A stretch of DNA of 43,502 bases, from positions 1 to 43,502 of the forward strand of contig CAAGLF010000025.1 of the NCBI GenBank assembly GCA_900770705.1. Direction: 5' to 3'. This stretch comes from Bacteroidaceae bacterium (GTDB lineage: Bacteria > Bacteroidota > Bacteroidia > Bacteroidales > Bacteroidaceae). The position numbers and the translations under genes were made by a program. The notes under the pieces are model-generated. The model ran no database searches and was not told where the DNA came from. It worked only from the letters and a program-made list of their open reading frames with translations. The first letter of the stretch is position 1. Each line of letters begins with the position of its first letter. Positions 7,251-15,621 of this stretch are shown here, piece after piece.

Positions 7251-9455
7251 ATGATAGATTTTCCCCTCTCCGAACAACAGCATATTCGAGCCTTGCTCCG
7301 CCGCATCTTCCGCGACGCCCACCATCATCTTCCGCCCGAGCGGACGCACGAGTTGGCCGACTTCGCGGGATTTGCGCTGCATAACGGTGCTTCGCTGCGT
7401 GATGATTTCGACTTCAACCGTATGGAAACGGCGCTCGAAGCCATCTGCATTGCCGCCGAGGAGATCGGGTTGCGCGGACAGGCGCTCACCGCCTTCTTCC
7501 TGCGTGCCCTCTGCCGCACGGAGGCCTTGCGTATTGAAGCCGCACGCCGTTTTGGCAGCGATATGGCCGCCACGCTGGCTGCTTTCGCCCGTGTGGAAGC
7601 ACTCGAGGCCAAGACAGAGGCGATGAAGTCCGACAATTTTCGCAATCTCCTGGTCAGTCAGGCCGGAGATATGCGCGTCGTGCTGCTGCTCATAGCCGAC
7701 AGCGTCAACCTTATGCGCCGCGTGAAGGACTCTTCCAACGCTGCGGGGCGCCATCGCCTTGCCACGGAAGCCGCCTGCCTCTATGCGCCGCTCGCACACA
7801 AGCTCGGACTCTACCAGCTCAAGAGTGAGCTCGAGGACCTCAGTCTGAAGTACTTGGAGCACGACGCCTATTATATGATCAAGGACAACCTGAACGCCAC
7901 CAAGAAGAGTCGTGATGCCTATATCGAACGTTTCACGGCGCCTATCCGCCGTATGCTCGATGCCGAGGGCCTGAAGTATCATATGAAGGGACGTACGAAG
8001 AGCATTCACTCCATCTGGCAGAAGATGAAGAAGCAGCAGTGCGGTTTCAGCGGCGTCTACGACCTCTTTGCCATTCGTATCATCCTCGATGCCCCTCCCT
8101 CACAGGAGAAGGCCCAATGCTGGAAGGTGTTCAGCCTCATCACGGCCGAGTATGAGAGCAATCTGAAGCGCTTGCGCGACTGGCTGACGGTGCCCAAGAG
8201 CAATGGTTACGAGAGTCTGCACATCACGGTGCGCGGCCCCGAAGACAAGTGGGTGGAAGTCCAGATAAGGACGGAGCGGATGGACGAAATAGCAGAGCAC
8301 GGCCTCGCCGCGCATTGGCGCTACAAAGGTGTGAAGCAGAGTGGGGGTGGCGTGGACTCCTGGCTCGCAGATATTCGTTCGGCGCTCGAGACCGGGAACG
8401 AAAAGCTCCTTTCCGAGAGCCTCTCCGAGGGCAAGAGGAGCGCCGACATCTATGTCTTTACACCGAAGGGCGACCTCTATCGCCTGCCAGCCGGCAGTAC
8501 GGTGCTCGACTTCGCCTATCATATCCACACCGCCGTAGGAAATCATTGCGTGGGCGGACGTATGAACGGAAAGGCCGTTCCTATTCGGCAGCAGCTCGAG
8601 AGTGGGGCCACCGTGGAGATACTTACGTCGAACGCACAGACCCCAAAGCTGGAGTGGCTGGGCTTCGTGGCCTCCGGTCACGCCAAGGCGAAGATCCGCA
8701 GTGCCGTACGCGAACTCGATGCCAAAGACGGGCTGATTGCCCGCGAACTTTTGGAGCGCAAGCTCAAGAACAAGAAAATCGAGTGGGACGAGACGGTCAT
8801 CAATATCCTCGTGAAGCGTGCCGGCTTCAAGGAAGCGGGCGAATTCTACCGCGCCATTGCCGGGGAGCGCGTGGATGTGGCCGATATCATCGACCTTTAT
8901 CAGGAGATTGCCCGTCACGGGACAGGCCAGGGCGAACGTACGCCCACACGCAGTGCCGAGGAGTTCAACTTCGGCCGGGAAAAGGGAAAGGAAAGCGTAG
9001 GTGGCGACTCCGACGTGCTCGTCATCGACCGTAATCTCAAGGGGCTGGACTTCGCGATGGCTCACTGCTGCAATCCCGTGTATGGCGACGACGTGTTCGG
9101 CTTTGTCACCCGCGGCGGTGGTATCAAGATACATCGCACGGGGTGCCCCAACGCCAATGCGCTCAGGGAGAGATTTCCGTATCGGATTGTCAAGGCGCGC
9201 TGGGCCGGCAAGGGCGGCAGCACTTACCCCATCACCCTGCACATTGTGGGGCACGACGATCTGGGTATCGTGAACAACATTACGTCGATCATAGCGAAAG
9301 AGGAGAAGATAATGCTCCGCAGCATTTCCATCGATTCGAACGACGGACTTTTCTCCGGTGTACTCACGGTGCTCGTGGAGGATACGTCGCACCTGACGGC
9401 ACTTATGAAGAAGCTCCGCACCGTCAAGGGCGTGAAAGCCGTCTCAAGAATATAG
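7251..9455 (+). CDS. RelA/SpoT homologue, (p)ppGpp synthetase with degenerate hydrolase domain
   Basis: The 734-residue protein has the order of a long RSH: N-terminal HD-type region (about 20-150), synthetase (about 210-370), TGS (about 400-460), a conserved-cysteine region (AMAHCCNPVYGDD) and a C-terminal ACT domain. Synthetase signatures are intact: GRTKSIHSIWQKMKK, YDLFAIRIILD, PKSNGYESLHITV and EVQIRTERMDEIAEHGLAAHW. The loop ahead of PKSNGY reads RLRD, closer to the RxKD form of bifunctional Rel/SpoT than to the ExDD form of proteobacterial RelA. The HD motif of the hydrolase is absent: its place reads AFFLRALCRTEAL (about residues 81-93). The product is therefore probably synthetase-only for pppGpp/ppGpp. 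Bacteroidales often encode a second RSH, which could supply hydrolysis. Confidence 0.92.
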   Translation: MIDFPLSEQQHIRALLRRIFRDAHHHLPPERTHELADFAGFALHNGASLRDDFDFNRMETALEAICIAAEEIGLRGQALTAFFLRALCRTEALRIEAARRFGSDMAATLAAFARVEALEAKTEAMKSDNFRNLLVSQAGDMRVVLLLIADSVNLMRRVKDSSNAAGRHRLATEAACLYAPLAHKLGLYQLKSELEDLSLKYLEHDAYYMIKDNLNATKKSRDAYIERFTAPIRRMLDAEGLKYHMKGRTKSIHSIWQKMKKQQCGFSGVYDLFAIRIILDAPPSQEKAQCWKVFSLITAEYESNLKRLRDWLTVPKSNGYESLHITVRGPEDKWVEVQIRTERMDEIAEHGLAAHWRYKGVKQSGGGVDSWLADIRSALETGNEKLLSESLSEGKRSADIYVFTPKGDLYRLPAGSTVLDFAYHIHTAVGNHCVGGRMNGKAVPIRQQLESGATVEILTSNAQTPKLEWLGFVASGHAKAKIRSAVRELDAKDGLIARELLERKLKNKKIEWDETVINILVKRAGFKEAGEFYRAIAGERVDVADIIDLYQEIARHGTGQGERTPTRSAEEFNFGREKGKESVGGDSDVLVIDRNLKGLDFAMAHCCNPVYGDDVFGFVTRGGGIKIHRTGCPNANALRERFPYRIVKARWAGKGGSTYPITLHIVGHDDLGIVNNITSIIAKEEKIMLRSISIDSNDGLFSGVLTVLVEDTSHLTALMKKLRTVKGVKAVSRI

Positions 9456-9475
9456 TGCGGCAGCGGCAGGAAAAA

Positions 9476-9553
9476 CTATCTCGGCGAAAAGAAAAATTAC
9501 CTCGGCAGAAAATTCAATTTCTGCCGAGGTAATTTTTCTTTTCGCCGAGATAG
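9476..9553. terminator. Perfect 36-bp inverted repeat between convergent genes; likely bidirectional terminator
   Basis: The left arm 9476-9511 and right arm 9518-9553 are exact reverse complements over 36 bases, with a 6-base centre (ATTCAA). Both arms contain TCGGCGAAAAGAAAAATTAC and CTCGGCAGAAA. It lies 20 bases after the RSH stop and 45 bases from the stop of the convergent DUF4827-type gene. A hairpin with T-rich stretches on each strand would serve both. The arm length is far beyond a usual terminator, and its core resembles the other intergenic elements in this window. Confidence 0.8.
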
Positions 9554-9598
9554 TATCTCCGTACTTCGTGGGAGGGCCGATGGTGTAGGGCTGCCGGA

Positions 9599-10285
9599 CT
9601 ATCTTCCTTTCTGATAGGAAATCTCGTAGAAGCAGGGATATACCTGGCTCTGCGCCGAAGTGTGTCCTTCCGTGCTGGGAACGATGAGGCGCACCATCGC
9701 AATTTCGGCTTCCGGGCTGTCCTGTCGTCCGATGTTGATGTACGCGAGCGGTATCAGCCATCCCGAGGGAACGGCACTGCTCTGGTAGAGGTTGTAGAGC
9801 ACGCCGGAGACAAACGTAGCGGTGAAGGTGCCGTAATTGTTCTGCACGTTCATCACGTCGGGAACGTTCTCGTATGCCAGCACGCGGTTGGTAGACTGCA
9901 CGGAGTCGCCGGCAATGTTGTATTCCACAAAGCGATTGATGATTGTGGCCGACTCTCCTTCTTCCAGTGGCTTTCCAGCTCCTTTTCTGACAATCTGCAT
10001 ATATACGCCCGAGCCCTTGAAGAGCACATACTCGTTCTGTGCGGTGTCGGTGACGCAGCCTTTTTCGCGGAATGTCTCCTCGGAGATGACTTTGAAGGGG
10101 CCGGGACAGTTTACCAGGTAGTCGTTCGTGCCTTCCAGCGTAGCAACCGCTCCTTTTGTGAGGAAAGCGGCGATTTGCTTGCGCTCCGTATCCCGCCGTT
10201 CGGCATAAGTGTCGTCGTCGTCGCAGGCGGTGAAGGTGCATACAGCCATCAGAAGCAGGCAGGTGGCTTTCAGGAAATGTTTCAT
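9599..10285 (-). CDS. DUF4827-type lipoprotein
   Basis: The 228-residue product has a lipoprotein signal (MKHFLKATCLLLMAVCTFTAC), with the lipid cysteine followed by DDDDTY. Such acidic residues mark surface export of lipoproteins in Bacteroidetes. The body, including NEYVLFKGSGVYMQIVRKG and INRFVEYNIAGDSVQ, matches my recollection of DUF4827 and has the loose look of an FKBP-like fold, but no function is established. It lies 70 bases downstream of the response regulator on the same strand and may be part of that transcript. Confidence 0.75.
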   Translation of the reverse strand: MKHFLKATCLLLMAVCTFTACDDDDTYAERRDTERKQIAAFLTKGAVATLEGTNDYLVNCPGPFKVISEETFREKGCVTDTAQNEYVLFKGSGVYMQIVRKGAGKPLEEGESATIINRFVEYNIAGDSVQSTNRVLAYENVPDVMNVQNNYGTFTATFVSGVLYNLYQSSAVPSGWLIPLAYINIGRQDSPEAEIAMVRLIVPSTEGHTSAQSQVYPCFYEISYQKGR

Positions 10286-10355
10286 TCGCGGTAATCCGTT
10301 GGGACGCAGCGGCAGGCAGACCTTCCGTGGCCTGCCTGTCGTCTGGCGTCGCTGT

Positions 10356-11054
10356 TTATGCTTCTTCGGGGATAATGAGTTTATATCCCTTCGAGTGGAT
10401 GTTGATGATTTCTACGTTTTCGTCTTCCTTCAGGTGCTTGCGCAGCTTCGTGATGTAGACGTCCATCGAACGGGCGTTGAAGTAGTTGTCGTCAATCCAA
10501 ATGGTTTTCAGTGCATAGTCGCGTTGCAGAATCTCGTTGGCGTGGAGGCAGAGCAGACCGAGGAGTTCGCTTTCCTTGGTGGTGAGTTTCACGCTCTGAC
10601 CGGCGCGCGAGAGTATCTGCTTCTGGGTGTCGAACGTGTAGCTGCCTATCTTGTAGAAAGTCTTGTCGCGATTTTTCTTGCCACGTACGCGGCGCAGGAT
10701 GGCCTCGATACGGAAGGTGAGTTCTTCCATCGAGAAAGGCTTTGTCAGGTAGTCGTCGGCGCCGATTTTGAAGCCCTCGAGAATGTCTTCCTTCATAGTA
10801 CGTGCTGTCAGGAAGATGATAGGCACTTCTGCACCGCCAGCGCGGATGTCCTTGGCCAGCGAGAAGCCGTCCTTCTTGGGCATCATCACGTCGAAGACGC
10901 AGATGTCGAATTTTTCTTTCTGGAAGGCGCGATAGCCGGCCTCGCCGTCCGGGCAAAGTTCTGTCTCATATCCTTTTGCCTGAAGGTACTCGCGGAGCAA
11001 CATACCGAGGTTTTCGTCGTCCTCGCAAAGCAAAATTTTCATTTTTTCGTCCAT
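10356..11054 (-). CDS. rprY: OmpR-family response regulator, RprY-like
   Basis: The 232-residue protein has an N-terminal receiver domain with acidic pocket EDD (11-13), phospho-acceptor Asp55 (CVFDVMMPKKDGF), Thr in LTART and Lys in LTKPFSMEEL. A C-terminal winged-helix DNA-binding domain follows (LTTKESELLGLLCLHANEIL, ending HSKGYKLIIPEEA). The sequence closely resembles RprY of Bacteroides. It acts with the sensor kinase encoded 65 bases upstream on the same strand (kinase first, regulator second). Its targets are not evident here. Confidence 0.9.
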   Translation of the reverse strand: MDEKMKILLCEDDENLGMLLREYLQAKGYETELCPDGEAGYRAFQKEKFDICVFDVMMPKKDGFSLAKDIRAGGAEVPIIFLTARTMKEDILEGFKIGADDYLTKPFSMEELTFRIEAILRRVRGKKNRDKTFYKIGSYTFDTQKQILSRAGQSVKLTTKESELLGLLCLHANEILQRDYALKTIWIDDNYFNARSMDVYITKLRKHLKEDENVEIINIHSKGYKLIIPEEA

Positions 11055-11119
11055 AGTGGTAAGTTTTTGAAGTTGATAATTGTTTCTGTCTTTGTAGGGG
11101 GAGCCGTTGAGTCCTTTCT

Positions 11120-12613
11120 TCAGCTTTTTCCCATTGTCGGAATGGTGATGACGAAGGTGGTACCCCGTCCCGGTTCGCTCTCCGCGTGGATGTGTCCCCT
11201 GTGGTAGTCTATCACATTCTTGACATAGGCGAGTCCAAGTCCGAATCCCTTCACGTCGTGTCGGTTGCCGGTGTGCACGCGGTAGAACTTCTCGAATATC
11301 TTCTTGAGGTCCTCTTTTCTGATGCCGATACCATTGTCCTTGATGGCGATGGTCACTTTATTTCCGTTGCTGCGTGTGGACACGTCGAGGTGCAGGGGCT
11401 CCTCTTCCTTGCGGTATTTCATCGCGTTGTCCATCAAGTTGAAGAGTACATTGGTAAAGTGCATTTCGTCCACGAATACATTCGTCTCCGTAGCGCGCAG
11501 GTCGACGCGTATGGAGCCGCCCTGGTTTTCCACTTTGAGGCGATAGGTCTGCACGACGTCCTGAATCAGGTCGTGAAGGTCGAGTTCCTTGCGCTTGAAG
11601 GTGTCGGTTTTCTTTTCAAACATCGACATCTGCAGCACTTTGTCCACCTGAAAACGCAGTCGCTTGGTCTCATCGGATATGACGGACGTGATATGCTTGA
11701 GCATTGTCTCGTTGCGCACGATTCCGGGGTCGGAAAGCATCTGTGCGGCCAGGGAAATCGAAGATATGGGCGTCTTGAATTCGTGCGTCATATTGTTGAT
11801 GAAATCGTTCTTGATTTCCGTGAGCCGTTTCTGGCGGAAAATGGTGTATATCGTGAAGATAAACACGATGAGCACCACGATGGTAAAGATGATGGCGGGT
11901 ATCAGGAACTTTACGCCGGCATAGAGGTATTTCCGTATCTCCGGAAAGTGTATGTAGATGATTCCTATGCGGTTCGACGGGTCGTTGGCGAAAACCACCT
12001 GCTGGTAGCTGTGCTCTTCTCCCTCGGGTTCGTATTCCGGGCAGCGGAACACCTCCCGCCCGTCGGCCGTGCAGACGCGCACGTGGTACTTCAAGTTGAT
12101 GCCGCTGTAGTTCAAGTGGTTTCTGATGCTGCGGTCCATTCTGTCGAAGTCGATGCGCTCGCTCAGAGGTTTGCCGGACGTTTCATAGAGGAGGGAGTAG
12201 ACCACCTCGTTGACCAGATTCTTCTGATGGATATAGCGTTCGCGCAGTTTCTTGCGGAACTCGTCGGAGGGCTTGGGGCGTCCCGCGAAGGCGTTGCCGA
12301 TGAAGCCGCCCGGACGTCCGGCGCGGGAGATGCTGTCGGCGTAGCGGGCAAATTCGTCGCTCTGCAAGGTGTCCATATCGCTCAAAGTCTGAAGGGCGGG
12401 CTCTGAGGTATTCAGCTCTATCTCCAGCTCATGCTGGGTTTCCTCCAACTCCATTTTGCGGGCCGTCAGGAAAAGGCTGCGTGATACGGAACTATCGAAC
12501 TGTTCCTTGCGCATTTCGAGCACCTCCTGCATATAACTTGTCTGCAGGTAGATGAGCGTGAGAAGCGAGGTGCCCATAATGACGGCTATCAGCCAAATCG
12601 TGGATTTCTTCAT
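11120..12613 (-). CDS. rprX: Membrane sensor histidine kinase, RprX-like
   Basis: The 497-residue protein has an N-terminal membrane segment (about 6-24), a periplasmic sensor region of about 200 residues and a second membrane segment (about 232-258). A HisKA dimerisation/phospho-acceptor region follows with His277 in NNMTHEFKTPISS. The ATP-binding domain has an N box (NLMDNAMKYR), a G1 box (KDNGIGIRKED) and a G2 box (GFGLGLAYVKNVI). It autophosphorylates and passes phosphate to the adjacent RprY-like regulator. The signal sensed is unknown. It is divergent from the ECF sigma gene, with nearly 400 bases between them. Confidence 0.92.
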   Translation of the reverse strand: MKKSTIWLIAVIMGTSLLTLIYLQTSYMQEVLEMRKEQFDSSVSRSLFLTARKMELEETQHELEIELNTSEPALQTLSDMDTLQSDEFARYADSISRAGRPGGFIGNAFAGRPKPSDEFRKKLRERYIHQKNLVNEVVYSLLYETSGKPLSERIDFDRMDRSIRNHLNYSGINLKYHVRVCTADGREVFRCPEYEPEGEEHSYQQVVFANDPSNRIGIIYIHFPEIRKYLYAGVKFLIPAIIFTIVVLIVFIFTIYTIFRQKRLTEIKNDFINNMTHEFKTPISSISLAAQMLSDPGIVRNETMLKHITSVISDETKRLRFQVDKVLQMSMFEKKTDTFKRKELDLHDLIQDVVQTYRLKVENQGGSIRVDLRATETNVFVDEMHFTNVLFNLMDNAMKYRKEEEPLHLDVSTRSNGNKVTIAIKDNGIGIRKEDLKKIFEKFYRVHTGNRHDVKGFGLGLAYVKNVIDYHRGHIHAESEPGRGTTFVITIPTMGKS

Positions 12614-12777
12614 ACCGCAAATGTATCCGAAATCTTAAATACGGCACATTCTTTTAATTAAAAATTTCTCCGAAACGCCAAAATTTTAACTTTTCTATGT
12701 ATCTTAGCTTTGTTATTCGTAAGTAACTATCCTTTTCACAGGCATTGAAGAGAAGCGGATGGACAGGCAGGAAAAAG

Positions 12778-12853
12778 TTTCTCGGACTTGGGAAAAAGTT
12801 TCTCCGTAGAAATTTAAATTTCTGCGGCGGAAGTTTTTCCTAAGTCCGAGGAA
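12778..12853. repeat. Imperfect long hairpin (about 38-base arms)
   Basis: The left arm (about 12778-12815) and right arm (about 12816-12853) pair with a few mismatches and one gap. Shared blocks are CTCGGACTT, GGAAAAA and GAAATTT around the centre AAATTTAAATTT. It lies between two divergent genes, so it is not the terminator of either. Its core words (TTTCTGCGGCGGAAG) match the other intergenic elements. Confidence 0.75.
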
Positions 12854-12974
12854 GTTCCGCCTTTGTACTTGGAAGGCGGAAAAGTTGCCCTGTGAGGGCC
12901 TCGTCGCAGCGGCTTCGTCTCCCCCCCGATATGCCTTATATGAAAAAAGTAAGGAAAAAGTGTTACAAAAACCC

Positions 12975-12982
12975 TACCTTTG
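12975..12982 (+). promoter_or_regulatory. -7 box of the ECF sigma operon
   Basis: TACCTTTG matches TAnnTTTG exactly. No convincing TTTG appears 19-20 bases upstream. Transcription from about 12989 would precede the ATG at 13012 and exclude earlier in-frame ATGs in the region. Confidence 0.5.
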
Positions 12983-13011
12983 CGTTATTTCCACAGAAGA
13001 ACGTCAAGGAA

Positions 13012-13572
13012 ATGCAGAACAGGACCCCCGAACCAACCCCTAAAACCACACTTCAGCTACCGACTGCAGGCGGGGAAGTGTTGCTGGCAGCCTGGAAGCG
13101 GCTGGCCGATGGGCTGCGGCGTATGGCGGCCTCCCTGCTCTCCGACGAAGACGAAGCGGAAGACGTCCTGCAGGACGCTTTCGTGCGGCTGTGGCCGCGT
13201 AGTCCGGAGCTGGCCGATACGGACGAGGCCGCCCGGCTGCTCACCGCCACGGTACGCAACCGCAGCCTTGACCTGCTTCGGCGCAGGGCGGTCAGGGCAG
13301 AAACGGAACTGAGCGGACAAGAGCGCACGGAGCCGGAAGACACGTCCGACGCCGAGGCCGAAGCGCAGGACCGCTTCGCAAGGGTCAGCGAGCTGATAGA
13401 AAGTCGGCTTACTCCCACGGCAAGCCGCATTCTCCGCCGCAAAGAATACGATGGCGCCTCCTTCGAACAGATTGCCGCCGAGTTCGGAATGACGGAGACG
13501 GCTGTCAGAATGCAACTCTCCCGTGCCCGCAGGACAATCCGCGAGGCATACGAAAACAGCTACACGATATGA
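13012..13572 (+). CDS. ECF-type RNA polymerase sigma factor
   Basis: The 186-residue protein has a sigma region 2 with DEDEAEDVLQDAFVRLW (-10 recognition and core binding) and a C-terminal region 4 helix-turn-helix (FEQIAAEFGMTETAVRMQLS). There is no region 1 or 3. Start 13012 (MQNRT) is chosen because it follows the -7 box and the longer frame to 12892 crosses that promoter. Its stop overlaps the next start by 4 bases (ATGA), a sign of translational coupling with the probable anti-sigma factor. The downstream genes encode envelope proteins, so it may respond to an envelope or oxidative signal; that is inference. Confidence 0.9.
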   Translation: MQNRTPEPTPKTTLQLPTAGGEVLLAAWKRLADGLRRMAASLLSDEDEAEDVLQDAFVRLWPRSPELADTDEAARLLTATVRNRSLDLLRRRAVRAETELSGQERTEPEDTSDAEAEAQDRFARVSELIESRLTPTASRILRRKEYDGASFEQIAAEFGMTETAVRMQLSRARRTIREAYENSYTI

Positions 13573-14033
13573 AATCATCCCACGACATCGACACACTGCT
13601 CGAGCGCTACTACGCAGCGCAGACCACCGAGGAAGAAGAGCGCACCCTGCTGCAACTCCTCACGGCCGACCCCGAAACGGCACGCACCTACGAGGCCGAT
13701 CTCGCTGTCCGCAGCTTTCTGCTGATGGGCAGGCGGCAAAGTCGCCGTAAGGCCCCCCGCCGCAGGCGGAGCGTGCTGTTGGGGCGGTATGTAAGCCTGG
13801 CTGCTGCGGCCATGGTGGCTGTCGTGTTCACGCTGACGATATTCCGCCCGGCGGCCGCAACGTCTGATGCCGCTCTCTGCGAGGTCTACATAGGCGGCCG
13901 CCTGCAAACGGACTCCGAAGCCGCCCTGCGCTCGATGAAGTCGGCCCTGCAGGCCACGTTGACCCCCACCGCGGCGCCCACCGTCGAGCAACAGCTGCGA
14001 AGCGTGCTCGCACTTCCGCCGGCAGGCGACTGA
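13569..14033 (+). CDS. Probable membrane anti-sigma factor
   Basis: The 154-residue protein has an acidic, helical N-terminal domain (LLERYYAAQTTEEEERTLLQ). An Arg-rich stretch (about 55-68) precedes one membrane segment (about 74-92, YVSLAAAAMVAVVFTLTIF), and a short periplasmic tail of about 60 residues follows. This layout and the ATGA overlap with the sigma gene fit an anti-sigma factor that holds the ECF sigma at the membrane. It has no HxxxCxxC zinc motif and no FecR domain. The assignment rests on context and topology, not on a recognised domain. Confidence 0.7.
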   Translation: MKSSHDIDTLLERYYAAQTTEEEERTLLQLLTADPETARTYEADLAVRSFLLMGRRQSRRKAPRRRRSVLLGRYVSLAAAAMVAVVFTLTIFRPAAATSDAALCEVYIGGRLQTDSEAALRSMKSALQATLTPTAAPTVEQQLRSVLALPPAGD

Positions 14034-14087
14034 CGCCTTCTCCAGCCAACCTCTCCGTATCACGTGTTCCCCCATATACTTCACACT

Positions 14088-14537
14088 ATGAAACGTCTAC
14101 TACTGCTTTTCGCCCTGCTGCTCGGTGCTGCCGCCACGGCCGGCGCACAGAAGGGGCTGCAAATAGCCACTTACTTCGGCTCTGACTATCAGAAGAGGGC
14201 GGACGCTACCGAGGTCCTGCTCGGAAGCGACGCGCTCAAGCCCTACCGCCTTACGCTCTTCCGCTCTCTCACGCTGAAGGCCGACCTGCACGAAGCGGAG
14301 CGCATAGAAAAGGCTATTGCCCGCGACACACGCAACGCCCAGAGTCGCGAACAAGGTAAAAGGGCCGGCCGCCTGTACTACGGTTACTACGAGTTGCCGA
14401 AAACTTCGGACGGCCTGCGCCGCTATATCTTCTATCGCAACAACGCCTTGCAGGCAGGAAGCGACGGCTTGCTCACCCTGATTTATATGGAGGGGCACGC
14501 CACGATGAGCTTCATCCGCAAGTCGTTTGCCAAGTGA
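14088..14537 (+). CDS. Small secreted protein of unknown function (possibly DUF6108-like)
   Basis: The 149-residue product has a Sec signal peptide (MKRLLLLFALLLGAAATAGA, cut before QKG). The mature part is mixed alpha/beta: a helical region rich in charge (about 65-100) and a C-terminal part with YYGYYELPKTSDGLRRYIFY and YMEGHATMSFIRK. I do not recognise a characterised family, and the DUF6108 match is from memory only. ATG 14088 is preferred over one 24 bases upstream because it starts directly at the signal peptide. It is third in the sigma-factor unit, 54 bases after the anti-sigma gene. Confidence 0.7.
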   Translation: MKRLLLLFALLLGAAATAGAQKGLQIATYFGSDYQKRADATEVLLGSDALKPYRLTLFRSLTLKADLHEAERIEKAIARDTRNAQSREQGKRAGRLYYGYYELPKTSDGLRRYIFYRNNALQAGSDGLLTLIYMEGHATMSFIRKSFAK

Positions 14538-14588
14538 ACCGCACATTTTGAATGATACTTATATAATGAAAATCAAAACCTTATAATT

Positions 14589-15518
14589 ATGAAACGCAAC
14601 CATTTCATGCTACGCAGCTGCGCCCTCAGTGTGTGCGCCCTGCTTCTCCCGGCCTCGGCCATGGCCCTCAGTGTAGACGCCAGCGACACGATTGTCGACG
14701 TGGTCGGCGCCAAAAAAGTATTCATCAGCGAGACGGACAGCGTGCTCCGCATCCGCATTTCGGGCAGCGCCCAGGATTCGGCCTATCAGTTCTGTTATTC
14801 CAAGAAGATGGGCGCAGGCGAGGAGCAACTCGTAGAGGAGAAGTCTTCTATCTGGAAGTTTGGCCTCGCGTCCGACGACAAGAAGAACTCCGAAGCCTGC
14901 TGCGGGCAGAAGAAGCGCAAGCCGCAGTGGAATATCGTAGGAGTCGGCGGCTTCACCTATGGTTTTATGCACACCCTCGACGCGCCGGCCGACTGGAGTT
15001 TCCGAATGGGGCGCTCCGGCGACTTTTCGGCCCACTTTGTCGACGTGGAGTTCCTCTCCGCCAACCGTAGGCACAGCCTGCGCCTCGGCGTGGGACTCGG
15101 CAGCCGCTTCTTTACGCTCGACAGCCGCAGCCGGATGTTCGCCACCGTCAACGGCGGGCTGCAACTCGTAGATTTTCCCGAGCACGAGGACTGTGAGCGG
15201 TCGCGGCTCGTCAATGCTTACTTCACCTTCCCCTTGCGCTACAAATGGAAATACCACAAGGACTGGTGGGTGGCTGCCGAAGCTGCGCTCAACTGGAACA
15301 TCGGGGCGCACGCGACCAACAGATATGAAAATCTGGACCATAAATATCGCGAGGAAATCGAGAATCTTCATCAGACCAAGGCGTCTGCCTCGTTCAGGGT
15401 AGCTACGGGTTGGGACGAGCTGGGCGTGTTCTTCCAGTATGTGCCCACAAGTTTCTTCAAGGAGGGATATGGTCCGCAGTTCCACCACTATGCCGTCGGC
15501 ATCACCTTCTTCTATTAG
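14589..15518 (+). CDS. Outer-membrane beta-barrel protein
   Basis: The 309-residue product has a signal peptide (ending near ASAMA) and a short N-terminal beta region (to about 70). A charged linker with CCGQKKRKPQ follows. From about residue 118 there are alternating amphipathic strands rich in aromatic and Gly residues (GVGGFTYGF, LRLGVGLGSRFF, VATGWDELGVFFQY). It ends in an aromatic strand, HHYAVGITFFY, as porin-like barrels do. The role is unknown. As the last gene of the ECF sigma unit it may be the sigma factor's envelope target. Confidence 0.8.
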   Translation: MKRNHFMLRSCALSVCALLLPASAMALSVDASDTIVDVVGAKKVFISETDSVLRIRISGSAQDSAYQFCYSKKMGAGEEQLVEEKSSIWKFGLASDDKKNSEACCGQKKRKPQWNIVGVGGFTYGFMHTLDAPADWSFRMGRSGDFSAHFVDVEFLSANRRHSLRLGVGLGSRFFTLDSRSRMFATVNGGLQLVDFPEHEDCERSRLVNAYFTFPLRYKWKYHKDWWVAAEAALNWNIGAHATNRYENLDHKYREEIENLHQTKASASFRVATGWDELGVFFQYVPTSFFKEGYGPQFHHYAVGITFFY

Positions 15519-15549
15519 TCCCCTTCGTATAGATAGAATCAAGTTTTCC

Positions 15550-15580
15550 GGCCTTCCGTCCTTCGGGAGGCCTTTCTTTT
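15550..15580 (+). terminator. Intrinsic terminator of the ECF sigma unit
   Basis: GGCCTTCC (15550-15557) pairs with GGGAGGCC (15565-15572), allowing one G-T pair, around a 7-base loop. A T-rich tail (TTTCTTTT) follows. It is 31 bases after the beta-barrel stop codon. Confidence 0.8.
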
Positions 15581-15621
15581 TCCCGTATTTGCCGGGCGAT
15601 GGAAAAGTATCTCGGAGGTAG

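Larger units (their letters stand above)
12614..13011. other. Divergent intergenic region with a hairpin element
   Basis: No gene is supported in these 398 bases. The region holds the imperfect hairpin at 12778-12853 and the ECF sigma promoter at 12975-12982. A CAAATGTA (a reverse-strand TACATTTG) lies 5 bases before the sensor-kinase start codon, but it would leave essentially no leader and has no -33 partner. Confidence 0.6.

Noticed and set aside
12618..12625. Promoter of the sensor kinase (reverse TACATTTG)
   Set aside because: It would start transcription at or inside the start codon and has no -33 partner. A leaderless transcript is possible but not supported.
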